NCBI RefSeq assembly: GCF_000876015.1
Contig: NZ_BBQM01000027.1
Coordinates: 1 to 64,000, forward strand
Direction: 5' to 3'
DNA: 64,000 nucleotides
Source: Cupriavidus basilensis
GTDB taxonomy: Bacteria; Pseudomonadota; Gammaproteobacteria; Burkholderiales; Burkholderiaceae
Under the pieces are notes generated by a model. The model searched no databases and had not been told where the DNA came from. It saw only the letters and a program-made list of their open reading frames with translations. The position numbers and the translations under genes were made by a program. Positions 49,121 to 57,897 of this stretch are shown piece after piece; within the stretch, counting starts at the first letter, position 1; every line of letters begins with the position of its first letter.

Positions 49121-50185
49121 TCAGGCCAGGCAGGTCGCCAGGCCCTTCAGGATGGCGTCCTTGGGCAGGTCGACGCCGATGAAGACCATCTTGGTGCCGG
49201 GGGTCTCGTCGCCCCACTTGGCGCCGATGTCGCTGCCCATGAGCTGGTGCACGCCCTGGAACACCACCTTGCGGTCGACCGCGTCCATGTACAGCACGCC
49301 CTTGTAGCGCAGCAGGTTCTCGCCGTAGACCGAGAGGATGCCGGACAGGAATTCCTCCAGTTTGGCGTAGTTGAACGGCCGCTCGCTGCGGAACACGAAC
49401 GAGCCGATGCGGTCGGTGTGGTGATGATGGTGGTGGTGATCGTGGCCGTGATGATGGTCGTGGTGGTCGTGGCCGCAGTGCTCGCCGTGCGCGTGGCCGT
49501 GGTCGTGATCGTGTTCCTCGGCCTCGGCGCGCAGGAAATCGGGGTCGATCTCGAGCTTTTCGTTCAGGTTGAAGCCGCGCAGGTCGAAGATGGTCTCGAT
49601 CGGCGCCTCGCCGAAATGCGCCGTGCGCACCGGCGCGCGCGGGTTCATGTGCAGCAGGCGGTGGCGCAGCTCGGCCACGTCGGCTTCGTCCACCAGGTCC
49701 GCCTTGGTGATGAAGATGGCGTCGGCGAAGCCCACCTGGCGCTGCGCCTCCTCCTGCTTGTCGAGCTGCAGGTTGGCGTGCTTGGCGTCCACCAGCGTGA
49801 TCACGGCGTCGAGCAGGTAGCGCGAGGCGATCTCGTCGTCCATGAAGAAGGTCTGCGCCACCGGGCCGGGGTTGGCCACGCCGGTGGTCTCGATCACCAC
49901 GCGGTCGAAGCCGATCTCGCCGGCGTCGCGCTGCGTCATCAGTTGCGACAGCGCGGCCACGAGGTCGCCGCGGATGGTGCAGCAGATGCAGCCGTTGCTC
50001 ATCTGCACGATCTGCTCGCGGCCATCCTGGACCAGGATCTCGTTGTCGATGTTTTCCTCGCCGAACTCGTTCTCGATCACGGCGATCTTCATGCCGTGCT
50101 GCTCGTTCAGGATGCGCTTGAGCAAGGTGGTCTTGCCGCTGCCGAGGAAGCCGGTCAGGATGGTGACCGGGGTCAGTTTGGACAT
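49121..50185 (-). CDS. CobW/ZNG-family zinc GTPase with internal poly-His loop
   Basis: This 354-residue COG0523 GTPase has Walker A GFLGSGKTTLLKRIL, CxCC in [25 protein letters not shown] and ITKADLVDE. Between the G domain and the C-terminal domain lies an extreme His-rich loop of roughly 40 residues (HDHDHGHAHGEHCGHDHHDH, continuing with seven His in a row) that can bind several metal ions. The C-terminal domain ends FQGVHQLMGSDIGAKW. It follows zur on the same strand by 97 bases, so zinc control is expected. It differs from the CobW at 46519, whose His cluster is C-terminal. Confidence 0.93.
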   Translation of the reverse strand: MSKLTPVTILTGFLGSGKTTLLKRILNEQHGMKIAVIENEFGEENIDNEILVQDGREQIVQMSNGCICCTIRGDLVAALSQLMTQRDAGEIGFDRVVIETTGVANPGPVAQTFFMDDEIASRYLLDAVITLVDAKHANLQLDKQEEAQRQVGFADAIFITKADLVDEADVAELRHRLLHMNPRAPVRTAHFGEAPIETIFDLRGFNLNEKLEIDPDFLRAEAEEHDHDHGHAHGEHCGHDHHDHHHGHDHHHHHHHTDRIGSFVFRSERPFNYAKLEEFLSGILSVYGENLLRYKGVLYMDAVDRKVVFQGVHQLMGSDIGAKWGDETPGTKMVFIGVDLPKDAILKGLATCLA

Positions 50186-50282
50186 TGTTGTTTCTCCGGG
50201 AAGGGAATACCGCTGGCCTGCCGTGCGCGGGGCCGGTGTGATTGGGGTGATGCCGGCGGCATGTGCCGGGCGGCGCGGGCGT

Positions 50283-50804
50283 TCATTGGCCGCGCCCGGT
50301 CGTGTGCGCGCCGCATTCGGCGCAGACGCCGTTGACGGTGAGTTCCACGTGCTCCACGGCGAAGCCGCTCGGCACCTTGGGCGCGGCCTGGGCCGGCACG
50401 CTGGCGCCGTCCAGGCAGAAGGTGCGGTCGCAGCGGCTGCAATGGAAATGGCTGTGCTGGCGGTGCGCCTGGGCGCGCGCGGCCTCGTGCTCGACCAGGC
50501 TGAAGCGGAACACGCGGTCGTGGCCGGCGCGCTTTTGCGCCAGGCCCTGCTCGACCAGCCAGTCCAGCACGCGGTAGACGGTCACGCGGTCCACCGCCTC
50601 GCCGTCGGCCGGCATGCGGTCGATCACCGCCTGGTGGGTCAGCGCCTCGCTGCTCTCCATCAGGCAGGCCAGGATGCCCAGGCGCGGCTGGGTGACGCGG
50701 GCGCCCAGCTCGCGCAGGCGCTCGTGGGCGGCGTCCAGGGTGGTCGCCGCCGGCGTCATGCCGGGGGCCGGCGCGGCCAGGTTGGGGGTGGGGCTGCTGC
50801 TCAT
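50283..50804 (-). CDS. zur: Fur-family zinc uptake regulator Zur
   Basis: This 173-residue Fur-family repressor has a winged helix with RVTQPRLGILACLMES and VDRVTVYRVLDWLVEQGL, a structural zinc site formed by CSRC and CAEC in the C-terminal half, and the metal-sensing HRQHSHFHC run. It should repress zinc-uptake genes when zinc is plentiful. It is upstream of and codirectional with a CobW GTPase. A dyad 27 bases before its ATG suggests autoregulation. Assignment to Zur rather than Fur rests on neighbours and the HFHC pattern. Confidence 0.88.
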   Translation of the reverse strand: MSSSPTPNLAAPAPGMTPAATTLDAAHERLRELGARVTQPRLGILACLMESSEALTHQAVIDRMPADGEAVDRVTVYRVLDWLVEQGLAQKRAGHDRVFRFSLVEHEAARAQAHRQHSHFHCSRCDRTFCLDGASVPAQAAPKVPSGFAVEHVELTVNGVCAECGAHTTGRGQ

Positions 50805-50830
50805 GGGCCGATTTAACCATAGCGCCGGTA

Positions 50831-50853
50831 CTGATGCAATTCAGTTGCGTCAA
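50831..50853 (-). promoter_or_regulatory. candidate Zur box upstream of zur-cobW
   Basis: The imperfect dyad ctgaTGCAAttcAGTTGCGtcaa shares TGCAAnnnAGTTGCG with the site at 47894-47922. It lies 27 bases before the zur ATG, in the promoter zone. Confidence 0.6.
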
Positions 50854-50907
50854 CTGCGCTTGGGCGGATGGCCCGGGGCGGGTCTTCCGGCCGCTTTCCG
50901 GTTGCGC

Positions 50908-50951
50908 GCCGCTTGTGCCCCGCTTGTGCCCCGCTTGTGCTCCGCTTGTGC
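50908..50951. repeat. 11-bp tandem repeat
   Basis: Four units of CCCGCTTGTGC (first gccgcttgtgc, last tccgcttgtgc) lie between the divergent zur and haloacetate dehalogenase-like genes, about 110 bases before the latter's ATG. Confidence 0.85.
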
Positions 50952-51059
50952 CCCGGTTGCGTCTATCATCGGCAACGGCAGGCCGCGCGGCGCCAGGATG
51001 GCGCGGCGCGCCCCGCCGCATTGCCGCGTATTGGCCGCCGGTCCCCAGGAGACGTCCCG

Positions 51060-51959
51060 ATGCAGAACGATGCCAGTGCCCTGCTGTTCCCCAATTTCGA
51101 GCCGTTCCGCCTGCAACTGGGCGAAGTCTCCATCGCCGGCGTGCGGGGCGGCTCCGGGCCGCCGCTGCTGCTGTTGCACGGCCATCCGCAGAGCCACCTG
51201 ATCTGGCACAAGGTGGCGCCCGCGCTGGCCGACCGCTTCACCGTCATCGCCACCGACCTGCGCGGCTACGGCGGCAGCGACGCGCCGCCGGGCAGCGCCG
51301 GCCACGAGAACTACAGCAAGCGCGCGATGGCGCAGGACCAGGTGGAGGCGATGGCGCGTCTGGGCTTCGGCAGCTTCGCGCTGTGCGCGCACGACCGCGG
51401 CGCGCGCGTGGCCCACCGCCTGTGCATGGACCACCCCGGGCGCGTCACGCGCGCCATGCTGCTCGACATCGCGCCCACGCTGGCGATGTACGAGCGCACC
51501 AGCATGGCCTTTGCCGCCGCCTACTGGCACTGGTTCTTCCTGATCCAGCCCGCGCCGTTTCCCGAGACGCTCATCAATGCCGAGCCCGAGTTCTACCTGC
51601 ACAAGCTGATGGGGCTGCGCCACGGCGGCCCCAGCCCGTTCGCGCCCGACGCGATGGCCGCCTACGTCGCCGCCATGCGCGACCCGGCCCACGTGCACGC
51701 CATGTGCGAGGACTACCGCGCGGCGGCCACCATCGACCTGGAGCACGACCGCGCCGACCGCGCCGACGGCCGCCGCATCGAGTGTCCGCTGCGCGTGCTG
51801 TGGGGCGAGCACGGCGTGGTGGCGCGCTGCTTCGAGCCGCTCTCGCTGTGGCAGGAAGTGGCCGCCGACGTCAGCGGCCAGGCGCTGCCGTGCGGGCACT
51901 ACATCCCGGAGGAAGCGCCGGCGCTGCTGCAGCAGGACATGCTCGATTTCTTCCGCTGA
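51060..51959 (+). CDS. alpha/beta hydrolase, haloacetate dehalogenase-like
   Basis: This 299-residue alpha/beta hydrolase has HGHPQSHLIWHKVAPALAD (oxyanion HGHPQ), TDLRGYGGSDAPPG, and an Asp nucleophile in CAHDRGARVAHR, the H-D-R-G elbow of fluoroacetate/haloacetate dehalogenases and epoxide hydrolases. The C-terminal His is in PCGHYIPEEAP. The Asp rather than Ser nucleophile supports dehalogenase or epoxide hydrolase activity; the exact substrate is not determinable. It has no operon partner and is divergent from zur. Confidence 0.85.
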   Translation: MQNDASALLFPNFEPFRLQLGEVSIAGVRGGSGPPLLLLHGHPQSHLIWHKVAPALADRFTVIATDLRGYGGSDAPPGSAGHENYSKRAMAQDQVEAMARLGFGSFALCAHDRGARVAHRLCMDHPGRVTRAMLLDIAPTLAMYERTSMAFAAAYWHWFFLIQPAPFPETLINAEPEFYLHKLMGLRHGGPSPFAPDAMAAYVAAMRDPAHVHAMCEDYRAAATIDLEHDRADRADGRRIECPLRVLWGEHGVVARCFEPLSLWQEVAADVSGQALPCGHYIPEEAPALLQQDMLDFFR

Positions 51960-52265
51960 TTGTCCGGGCCGGCCCCGGCGCGACCAGGGTGGGCCGGAAA
52001 CCGGCTTTTAAGCGGCGATGGAAATGTCTTCGCGGGTTTTTCCGGATATTTGGCATTTTTCGGCATTGATAGCATTGCGCTCCGGTTGCGCGGCCCTTGC
52101 CGCGGGCCGGTGCGCCGTGCCCGTGTCATGGTCGGCGCCGCCGTCGGGATCGCTCGGATCGGGACGGCGGCGCGGGAACGGCCGCGCTCCGTCCGCGAGG
52201 ACGGGCGCGCCGCTCCGGCCGGGACGGCGCCAAACGGGGAATGAGGCGGGTATCCAGGAGATAGC
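51960..52265. other. intergenic region before Bug-family gene
   Basis: The 306-base gap contains no convincing gene, repeat or terminator. A ribosome site (ccaggaga) lies just before the downstream ATG at 52266. A few AT-rich pockets (ggatatttggcatttttcgg at about 52043-52062) could hold a promoter, but no -35/-10 pair stands out. Confidence 0.4.
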
Positions 52266-53252
52266 ATGAAACGAGTTGCACAATTTGTCGCAGCCGCGCT
52301 GGCGGTGGGCGTGATGGGCACGCAGGCGGGCGCGCAGGCGCAGGAATTCCCGGGCAGCAAGCCGGTCTCGGCCGTGGTGCCGTTCGCGGCGGGCGGCCCG
52401 ACCGACAAGGTCGCGCGCGAGCTGGTGATGATCATGTCCAAGCACCTGGGCACCACGATGGTGATCGAGAACCTCGGCGGCGCCGGCGGCACCATCGGCG
52501 CCAAGAAGGTCGCCCAGTCCAAGAACGACGGCTACACCATCCTGATCCACCACATCGGCATGTCGACGGCGCCGGCGCTGTACCGCAACCTCGGCTTCGA
52601 TCCGCTCAAGGACTTCGAGACCGTGGGCGAGATCGCCGACGTGCCGATGGTGATGGTCGGCAACAAGAACCTGCCGCCGAACAACTTCAAGGACCTGCTG
52701 CCGTACATCAAGGCCAACGCCGCCAAGCTGTCGCTGGCCAACGCCGGCATCGGCTCGGCCTCGCACCTGTGCGGACTGCTGTTCCAGAGCGCGATCCAGA
52801 CCGAGCTGACCACGGTGCCCTACAAGGGCACGGCGCCGGCGCTGACCGACATCCTGGGCGGGCAGGTCAACCTGATGTGCGACCAGACCACCAATATCGC
52901 CGGCCAGCTCAAGGCCGGTTCGCTCAAGCCCTACGCCGCCATGCAGAGCCGCCGCGTGGAAGCGTTCAAGGACATCCCGACCGCGGCCGAGCAGGGCCTG
53001 CCCGGCGTGGAAGTGAAGATCTGGCACGCCATGTACGCGCCCAAGGGCACGCCCAAGCCGGTGGTGGACAAGCTGTCCGCCGCGCTGCAGAAGGCCGTGA
53101 CCGACCCCAACTTCCGCGCCAAGATGGCCGAGCTGGGCGCCGAGGCGGTGCCGGCCCAGCGCGCCACGCCGGATTCGCTCAAGACCTTCCTGACCGCCGA
53201 AATCGGCAAGTGGACGCCGGTCATCAAGAAGGCCGGGGTGTACGCCGACTGA
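52266..53252 (+). CDS. Bug-family tripartite tricarboxylate-type binding protein
   Basis: This 328-residue periplasmic binding protein of the Bug (TctC-like) family has a signal peptide MKRVAQFVAAALAVG to about AGAQAQ, then VVPFAAGGPTDKVARELV, the NLGGAGGTIGAKKVA loop and a second lobe (VPYKGTAPALTDILGGQVNL, TTNIAGQLKAGSLK). Bug proteins bind carboxylates, and many occur without TctAB membrane partners, as here. The ligand is unknown. A strong terminator follows. Confidence 0.92.
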   Translation: MKRVAQFVAAALAVGVMGTQAGAQAQEFPGSKPVSAVVPFAAGGPTDKVARELVMIMSKHLGTTMVIENLGGAGGTIGAKKVAQSKNDGYTILIHHIGMSTAPALYRNLGFDPLKDFETVGEIADVPMVMVGNKNLPPNNFKDLLPYIKANAAKLSLANAGIGSASHLCGLLFQSAIQTELTTVPYKGTAPALTDILGGQVNLMCDQTTNIAGQLKAGSLKPYAAMQSRRVEAFKDIPTAAEQGLPGVEVKIWHAMYAPKGTPKPVVDKLSAALQKAVTDPNFRAKMAELGAEAVPAQRATPDSLKTFLTAEIGKWTPVIKKAGVYAD

Positions 53253-53275
53253 GCCTCCGGCCAGCCGGAATGAAG

Positions 53276-53305
53276 AAAAGGCCACGCGCGACGCGTGGCC
53301 TTTTT
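53276..53305 (+). terminator. rho-independent terminator after Bug gene
   Basis: AAAAGGCCACGCG (53276-53288), loop CGA, CGCGTGGCCTTTT (53292-53304) form a perfect 13-bp stem that ends in a T run. It isolates the Bug gene from hslVU. Confidence 0.95.
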
Positions 53306-53552
53306 GCTTTTGCGCCGCTTCTGCGCCGTTTCTGCACCGCTCTTGCGCCGTTCCCGCGCGGCCGGCCGGCATCCCGCCGAGTCTGCCAGGCTGGCCCGTT
53401 GGCGGCCCGGCCTGTCCGCTGCGCCGCGCGGCGCTCGTCTATATTGGTCTGGTGCCGCCGTCCGGCAGCCGGTCGGGGCGTCACCGCCGCGGCCCTTGAA
53501 TTCGTTGCTACCGTCGCCAAGTAGCCCCCAGACATATTCTCGCGAAGGCATC

Positions 53553-54089
53553 ATGGAACAGTATCACGGCACTACCATCGTCAGCGTGCGGCGCGGCAAC
53601 CAGGTTGCGCTCGGCGGTGACGGTCAGGTCACTCTCGGCAATGTCGTCATGAAGGGCACGGCGCGCAAGGTGCGCCGCATCTATAACGGCAAGGTCCTGG
53701 TCGGCTTCGCCGGCAGCACGGCCGACGCATTCTCGCTGCTCGACCGCTTCGAGGCCAAGCTGGAGAAATACCAGGGCAACCTGACCCGCGCCGCCGTCGA
53801 CCTCGCCAAGGACTGGCGCTCGGACCGCGCGCTGCGCCGGCTCGAAGCCATGCTCATCACCGCGGACCGCGACACCACGCTGGTCATCACCGGCAACGGC
53901 GACGTGCTCGACCCCGAAGGCGGCATCGCCGCGATCGGCTCGGGTGGCGTCTACGCCCAGTCGGCGGCCAAGGCCCTGGTGGAGAACACCGACCTCGGGC
54001 CCAGGGACATCGTGGAAAAGTCGCTCGGCATCGCCGGCGAGCTCTGCATCTACACCAACACCAACTTCGTCATCGAGACGCTGGAATAA
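53553..54089 (+). CDS. hslV: ATP-dependent protease HslV, peptidase subunit
   Basis: This 178-residue proteasome-like peptidase precursor begins [15 protein letters not shown]; cleavage after Gly6 exposes Thr7 as nucleophile. Supporting motifs are [24 protein letters not shown] and [14 protein letters not shown]. It forms the double hexamer core of the HslUV heat-shock protease. It is followed 66 bases later by hslU. Confidence 0.97.
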   Translation: MEQYHGTTIVSVRRGNQVALGGDGQVTLGNVVMKGTARKVRRIYNGKVLVGFAGSTADAFSLLDRFEAKLEKYQGNLTRAAVDLAKDWRSDRALRRLEAMLITADRDTTLVITGNGDVLDPEGGIAAIGSGGVYAQSAAKALVENTDLGPRDIVEKSLGIAGELCIYTNTNFVIETLE

Positions 54090-54155
54090 GCGTCGGCCGG
54101 CCCCCGCGCCGCCGCCGGCGCGAGGCCTGCGCGTCTCCTTTCTTGAACGGATACC

Positions 54156-55487
54156 ATGCCGCATACCATGACCCCGTCGGAAATCGTTTCCGAACTCGAC
54201 AAGCACATCATCGGCCAGAACAAGGCCAAGAAGGCGGTGGCCGTCGCGCTGCGCAACCGCTGGCGCCGCCAGCAGGTGGAAGAACCCCTGCGCCAGGAAA
54301 TCACCCCGAAGAACATCCTCATGATCGGGCCGACCGGCGTCGGCAAGACCGAGATCGCGCGCCGCCTGGCCAAGCTGGCCGACGCGCCTTTCATCAAGAT
54401 CGAGGCGACCAAGTTCACGGAAGTGGGCTACGTCGGCCGCGACGTGGACACCATTGTGCGCGATCTCGCCGAGATGGCGGTCAAGCAGGCGCGCGAGTCC
54501 GAGATGAAGAAGGTGCGCACCAAGGCCGAGGAAGCCGCCGAGGACCGCCTGCTCGACGTGCTGCTGCCGCCGCCGCGCGATATCGGCTTCAACCAGCCCG
54601 AGGAAAAGGATTCCAACACCCGCCAGGTGTTCCGCAAGAAGCTGCGCGAAGGCCAGCTCGACGACAAGGAAATCGAGCTCGAGGTCTCCGCCGGCACGCC
54701 CAGCATGGACATCATGGGCCCGCCGGGCATGGAAGACATGACCGAGCAGATCCGCACCATGTTCGCGGGCCTGGGCCAGGGCAAGAAGGCGCGCCGCAAG
54801 ATGAAGGTGGCCGAAGCGTTCAAGCTGCTGATCGACGAGGAAGCCGCCAAGCTGCTCAACGACGAGGAGCTCAAGCACAAGGCGGTGGCCAACGTGGAGC
54901 AGAACGGCATCGTGTTCCTCGACGAGATCGACAAGATCGCCAGCCGCAGCGAAGTGGGCGGCGGAGAAGTGTCGCGCCAGGGCGTGCAGCGCGACCTGCT
55001 GCCGCTGGTCGAGGGCACCACGGTGAACACCAAGTACGGCATGATCAAGACCGATCACATCCTGTTCATCGCCTCCGGCGCGTTCCACCTGTCCAAGCCG
55101 AGCGACCTGATCCCGGAACTGCAGGGCCGCTTCCCGATCCGCGTCGAGCTGGAGTCGCTGTCGGTGTCCGACTTCGAAGCCATCCTGACGCAGACCGACG
55201 CCAGCCTGACCAAGCAGTACCAGGCGCTGCTCGGCACCGAGCAGGTCCAGCTCGTGTTCGCGCCGGACGGCATCCGCCGCCTCGCGGAGATCGCGTTCTC
55301 GGTCAACGAGAAGGTCGAGAACATCGGCGCGCGCCGCCTGTACACGGTGATGGAGCGGCTGCTGGAGGACCTGTCCTTCCACGCCGCCAAGTCGTCGGGC
55401 GAGACCGTCACCATCGACGCCGCCTATGTCGATGAGCGGCTCGGCGACCTCGCCGGCAACGAGGACCTGTCGCGCTACGTGCTGTAA
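54156..55487 (+). CDS. hslU: ATP-dependent protease HslU, ATPase subunit
   Basis: This 443-residue AAA+ unfoldase of HslUV begins [20 protein letters not shown]. It has Walker [16 protein letters not shown], pore loop [13 protein letters not shown], a long I domain (about residues 110-240), Walker [12 protein letters not shown], sensor 1 [10 protein letters not shown], sensor 2 [13 protein letters not shown], and the C-terminal RYVL that docks into HslV. The alternative ATG at 54168 (MTPSEIV) is possible, since ribosome sites before either are weak. Confidence 0.97.
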   Translation: MPHTMTPSEIVSELDKHIIGQNKAKKAVAVALRNRWRRQQVEEPLRQEITPKNILMIGPTGVGKTEIARRLAKLADAPFIKIEATKFTEVGYVGRDVDTIVRDLAEMAVKQARESEMKKVRTKAEEAAEDRLLDVLLPPPRDIGFNQPEEKDSNTRQVFRKKLREGQLDDKEIELEVSAGTPSMDIMGPPGMEDMTEQIRTMFAGLGQGKKARRKMKVAEAFKLLIDEEAAKLLNDEELKHKAVANVEQNGIVFLDEIDKIASRSEVGGGEVSRQGVQRDLLPLVEGTTVNTKYGMIKTDHILFIASGAFHLSKPSDLIPELQGRFPIRVELESLSVSDFEAILTQTDASLTKQYQALLGTEQVQLVFAPDGIRRLAEIAFSVNEKVENIGARRLYTVMERLLEDLSFHAAKSSGETVTIDAAYVDERLGDLAGNEDLSRYVL

Positions 55488-55512
55488 GCCGCCGCCCCGG
55501 CAGCCAGCCCCG

Positions 55513-55547
55513 ATCGCCCCGCGTGGACACGCTCCACGCGGGGCGAT
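55513..55547 (+). terminator. terminator-like hairpin after hslU
   Basis: A perfect 15-bp stem ATCGCCCCGCGTGGA / TCCACGCGGGGCGAT has a 5-base loop and sits 25 bases after the hslU stop. The T run after it is poor, so termination strength is uncertain. Confidence 0.65.
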
Positions 55548-55721
55548 CCGCATTTGGGGCCTGCCTATGCCAACTGTGGGAATCGTCTGACGCGGCTTTC
55601 GGAGCCGCACGCCTGCTTGCGCGCGGGCTTGCTGCGTAACCTGTTCATACGGTGTGGGCCAGAGCGGACCGCAGGCCGGAGCCGCCATCCACGCCATGCC
55701 GTCACTGAAAAGGAGCATGAC

Positions 55722-56300
55722 ATGATGAAGAAATGGCTGATTGCCACAGCGTGTTCGATGATGATCGCCGCCCCCGCCGGTCATGCGCTGGCCCAGGGCG
55801 CGCCGGGATCCAAGGCGGACTATGACGCCGCCGTGAAGACGGCCAACGCCGGCTACAAGGCCGCGCGGGCCCGCTGCGACAGCCTCAAGGACAACGCCCG
55901 GGACGTGTGCGTGAAGGAGGCCAGGCGCGACCAGGACGTGGCCAAGGCCAACGCCGAAGCCACCCGGGACGGCACCGCGAAGGCCCGCGCCAAGGCCGAG
56001 AAGGTCAAGGCCGACGCCGACTACGACGTCGCCAGGGAAAAGTGCGACGACCGCAAGGGCAACGACAAGGACGTGTGCGTGAAGGAAGCCAAGGCCGCCC
56101 ACGAGCAGGCGCTCGGCGCGGCCAAGGTCGACAAGGCCGCCGCCACCGGCACCAGTACCGACGTGGCCGAGGCGCGCCGCGACGCCAGGAAGGACACCGT
56201 CGACGCCAGCTACAAGGCCGACAAGGAAAAGTGCGACGCGCTGTCCGGCGACGCCAAGGACAAGTGCCAGGCCAACGTGCAGGCCAGGTACGCCAAGTAA
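55722..56300 (+). CDS. secreted protein with three Cys-pair repeats
   Basis: This 192-residue exported protein has a signal peptide MMKKWLIATACSMMIAAPAG cleaved near ALAQGAP. The mature part is Lys/Ala/Asp-rich helix with three repeats, each with two cysteines about 10 residues apart: RCDSLKDNARDVCVKEAR, KCDDRKGNDKDVCVKEAK, KCDALSGDAKDKCQANVQ. The six cysteines could form three local disulfides in the periplasm. I do not know a named family. AAAAGGAGC precedes the ATG at 55722. It is followed by a CsbD-like gene, hinting at a stress setting. Confidence 0.75.
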   Translation: MMKKWLIATACSMMIAAPAGHALAQGAPGSKADYDAAVKTANAGYKAARARCDSLKDNARDVCVKEARRDQDVAKANAEATRDGTAKARAKAEKVKADADYDVAREKCDDRKGNDKDVCVKEAKAAHEQALGAAKVDKAAATGTSTDVAEARRDARKDTVDASYKADKEKCDALSGDAKDKCQANVQARYAK

Positions 56301-56414
56301 CCTGAAACCAGCGCTGAAACCGGCGCCGAAACCAGCACCGAAACCCGCAGCAACCGGGCCGGCCAGCCGCGCCGCGGCGCCCCCGTCCACCGCAATCTCG
56401 ACCAAGGAGCAACC

Positions 56415-56618
56415 ATGAACTGGGATCAGATCGAAGGCAAGTGGGATCAGGCCAAGGGCAAGATCAAGGAGAAGTGGGGCCAGCTCACCGACGACGACCT
56501 CACGCAGATCCAGGGCAAGCGCGACCAGCTTGCCGGCCGCATCCAGGAACGGTACGGCTATACCAAGGAACGTGTCGAGGATGAAATGAAAGCGTGGGAG
56601 CGTGACACGCGCTGGTAA
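56415..56618 (+). CDS. CsbD-family stress protein
   Basis: This 67-residue CsbD-like protein has MNWDQIEGKWDQAKGKIKEK and WGQLTDDDLTQIQGKRDQL, the canonical Trp-spaced motif of the family. CsbD proteins are small, hydrophilic and stress-induced in several bacteria; their mode of action is unknown. AAGGAG lies 6 bases before the ATG. Confidence 0.9.
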   Translation: MNWDQIEGKWDQAKGKIKEKWGQLTDDDLTQIQGKRDQLAGRIQERYGYTKERVEDEMKAWERDTRW

Positions 56619-56676
56619 GGACCGTAAGCATTGGTAAGCGCGCTGGCAAGCGCTGCCGTGCGATGACAAAGTGGCG

Positions 56677-56703
56677 GCCGGCTCTCCCCCCTGGGGAGCC
56701 GGC
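56677..56703 (+). terminator. terminator-like hairpin after CsbD gene
   Basis: GCCGGCTC (56677-56684) pairs with GAGCCGGC (56696-56703), with further C/G pairing in the loop region. The T run is weak, so this is low-confidence. Confidence 0.35.
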
Positions 56704-56875
56704 TTGCCGCTCTCACCAGCCATCCGCGCCGCGCTCCGGCCGGCGGGAACTTGACGGTGCAGCGGCGCAGGTCATCTCCACGGCCCCGCGGCGGGTCGTT
56801 CCACGGAGGCTGCCGGCCATGCCGCCGGCGGCCTTCATGACAACAACCGCAAACCGATCAGGCAGGAGGACCGAA

Positions 56876-57232
56876 ATGAAACGCGAGCTGCTGTCCTATT
56901 TCGCCGTGCTTGGCGGCATGGCCGCCGCCACCCTGTTCCTGTGCGCGCGCCCCGATGTCGCGCCGCATGCGGCGCTGGCCACGCCCGCCGCGATCCGCGC
57001 CGCCGCCGACACACACACCGGCACGCGCACCGACACAACACGCACTGAAACGCGCACCGAGACACAAGCCGGCACGCGCGCCGACGCCGTGCCGCCCGCC
57101 GCCGAACTGGCGGTCGAGGCCGGCGACCTCGGCTCGCGCGCCGACCGCCATGCCAGCGACGCGCTGCGCGTGGCGCAGCAGCCGGTGCGGGAAGACGATC
57201 TCGACTGGGACTACGTCCAGCTGCGGCTCTGA
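56876..57232 (+). CDS. small signal-anchored hypothetical protein
   Basis: This 118-residue protein begins MKRELLSYFAVLGGMAAATL, a membrane anchor or signal peptide, then a Thr/Arg-rich low-complexity stretch (TGTRTDTTRTETRTETQAGT) and an acidic C-terminus REDDLDWDYVQLRL. No family is recognised. AGGAGG about 8 bases before the ATG supports translation. It is convergent with regA. Function is unknown. Confidence 0.6.
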   Translation: MKRELLSYFAVLGGMAAATLFLCARPDVAPHAALATPAAIRAAADTHTGTRTDTTRTETRTETQAGTRADAVPPAAELAVEAGDLGSRADRHASDALRVAQQPVREDDLDWDYVQLRL

Positions 57233-57276
57233 CGATGCCGCGCGCGGCCCGCGCGCCGCGCTAGCGCATCAGCGCG

Positions 57277-57897
57277 CTAGCGCGAGACCGGCCGCTTGCC
57301 CAGCTTGCGCTGCAGCGTGCGCCGGTGCATGTTGAGCGCGCGCGCGGTGGCCGAGATATTGCCGTCGTGCTCGGCCAGCACGCGCTGGATGTGTTCCCAC
57401 TCCAGGCGCGCCACCGACAGCGGCACCGGCTCTTCCATCGCGGCTTCGGCCGCGTCTTCCGATACCCCCGCCATCAGCGCGGTCAGGATCGAATCCACAT
57501 TGGCCGGCTTGGCCAGGTACTCGTCGGCGCCATGCTTGACCGCCGCCACCGCGGTGGCGATGCTGGCGTAGCCGGTCAGCACCAGGATGCGCGCGTCCGG
57601 CAGGGCCGCGCGCAGCGGCCCGACCAGGTGCAGGCCGGATTCCGCCGGCGCGGTGCTGCCGGCCTCGGGCGGCGCGCTCAGGTGCAGGTCCAGCGTGATG
57701 TAGGCGAACGGCGTCTGCGCGGCCAGCGCGAGCGCCTGCGCGCCGGTGTGCGCGATCTGCACCGCGTAGCCGCGGCGCGTGAGCGCGCGCGCCAGCGCGC
57801 CGGCGAACACGGCATCGTCGTCGATGACCAGGAAGGGGCCGGCATCGCCGGTGCCGGGCTGCTGCGTGGCGGCGGGGTCGTGGGAGGCGTCGGTCAT
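57277..57897 (-). CDS. regA: redox response regulator RegA/ActR type
   Basis: This 206-residue regulator has an N-terminal receiver (acidic Asp26-Asp28, phospho-acceptor Asp70 in YITLDLHL, Lys in YLAKPANVDS) and a C-terminal Fis-type helix-turn-helix (GNISATARALNMHRRTLQRK). The HTH matches RegA/ActR/PrrA, which control redox-dependent genes. It is translationally coupled to the upstream kinase gene (ATGA overlap at 57894-57897). Confidence 0.9.
   Translation of the reverse strand: MTDASHDPAATQQPGTGDAGPFLVIDDDAVFAGALARALTRRGYAVQIAHTGAQALALAAQTPFAYITLDLHLSAPPEAGSTAPAESGLHLVGPLRAALPDARILVLTGYASIATAVAAVKHGADEYLAKPANVDSILTALMAGVSEDAAEAAMEEPVPLSVARLEWEHIQRVLAEHDGNISATARALNMHRRTLQRKLGKRPVSR

Noticed and set aside
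53495-53535. sigma-32 heat-shock promoter before hslV
   Set aside because: CTTGAA and a CCCCC run are present, but the spacing is about 25 bases, too long for that promoter class.
57258-57283. twin gcgctagcgc palindromes after regA as a regulatory site
   Set aside because: They overlap the regA stop and are explained by local CG-rich sequence; no promoter or T run is attached.
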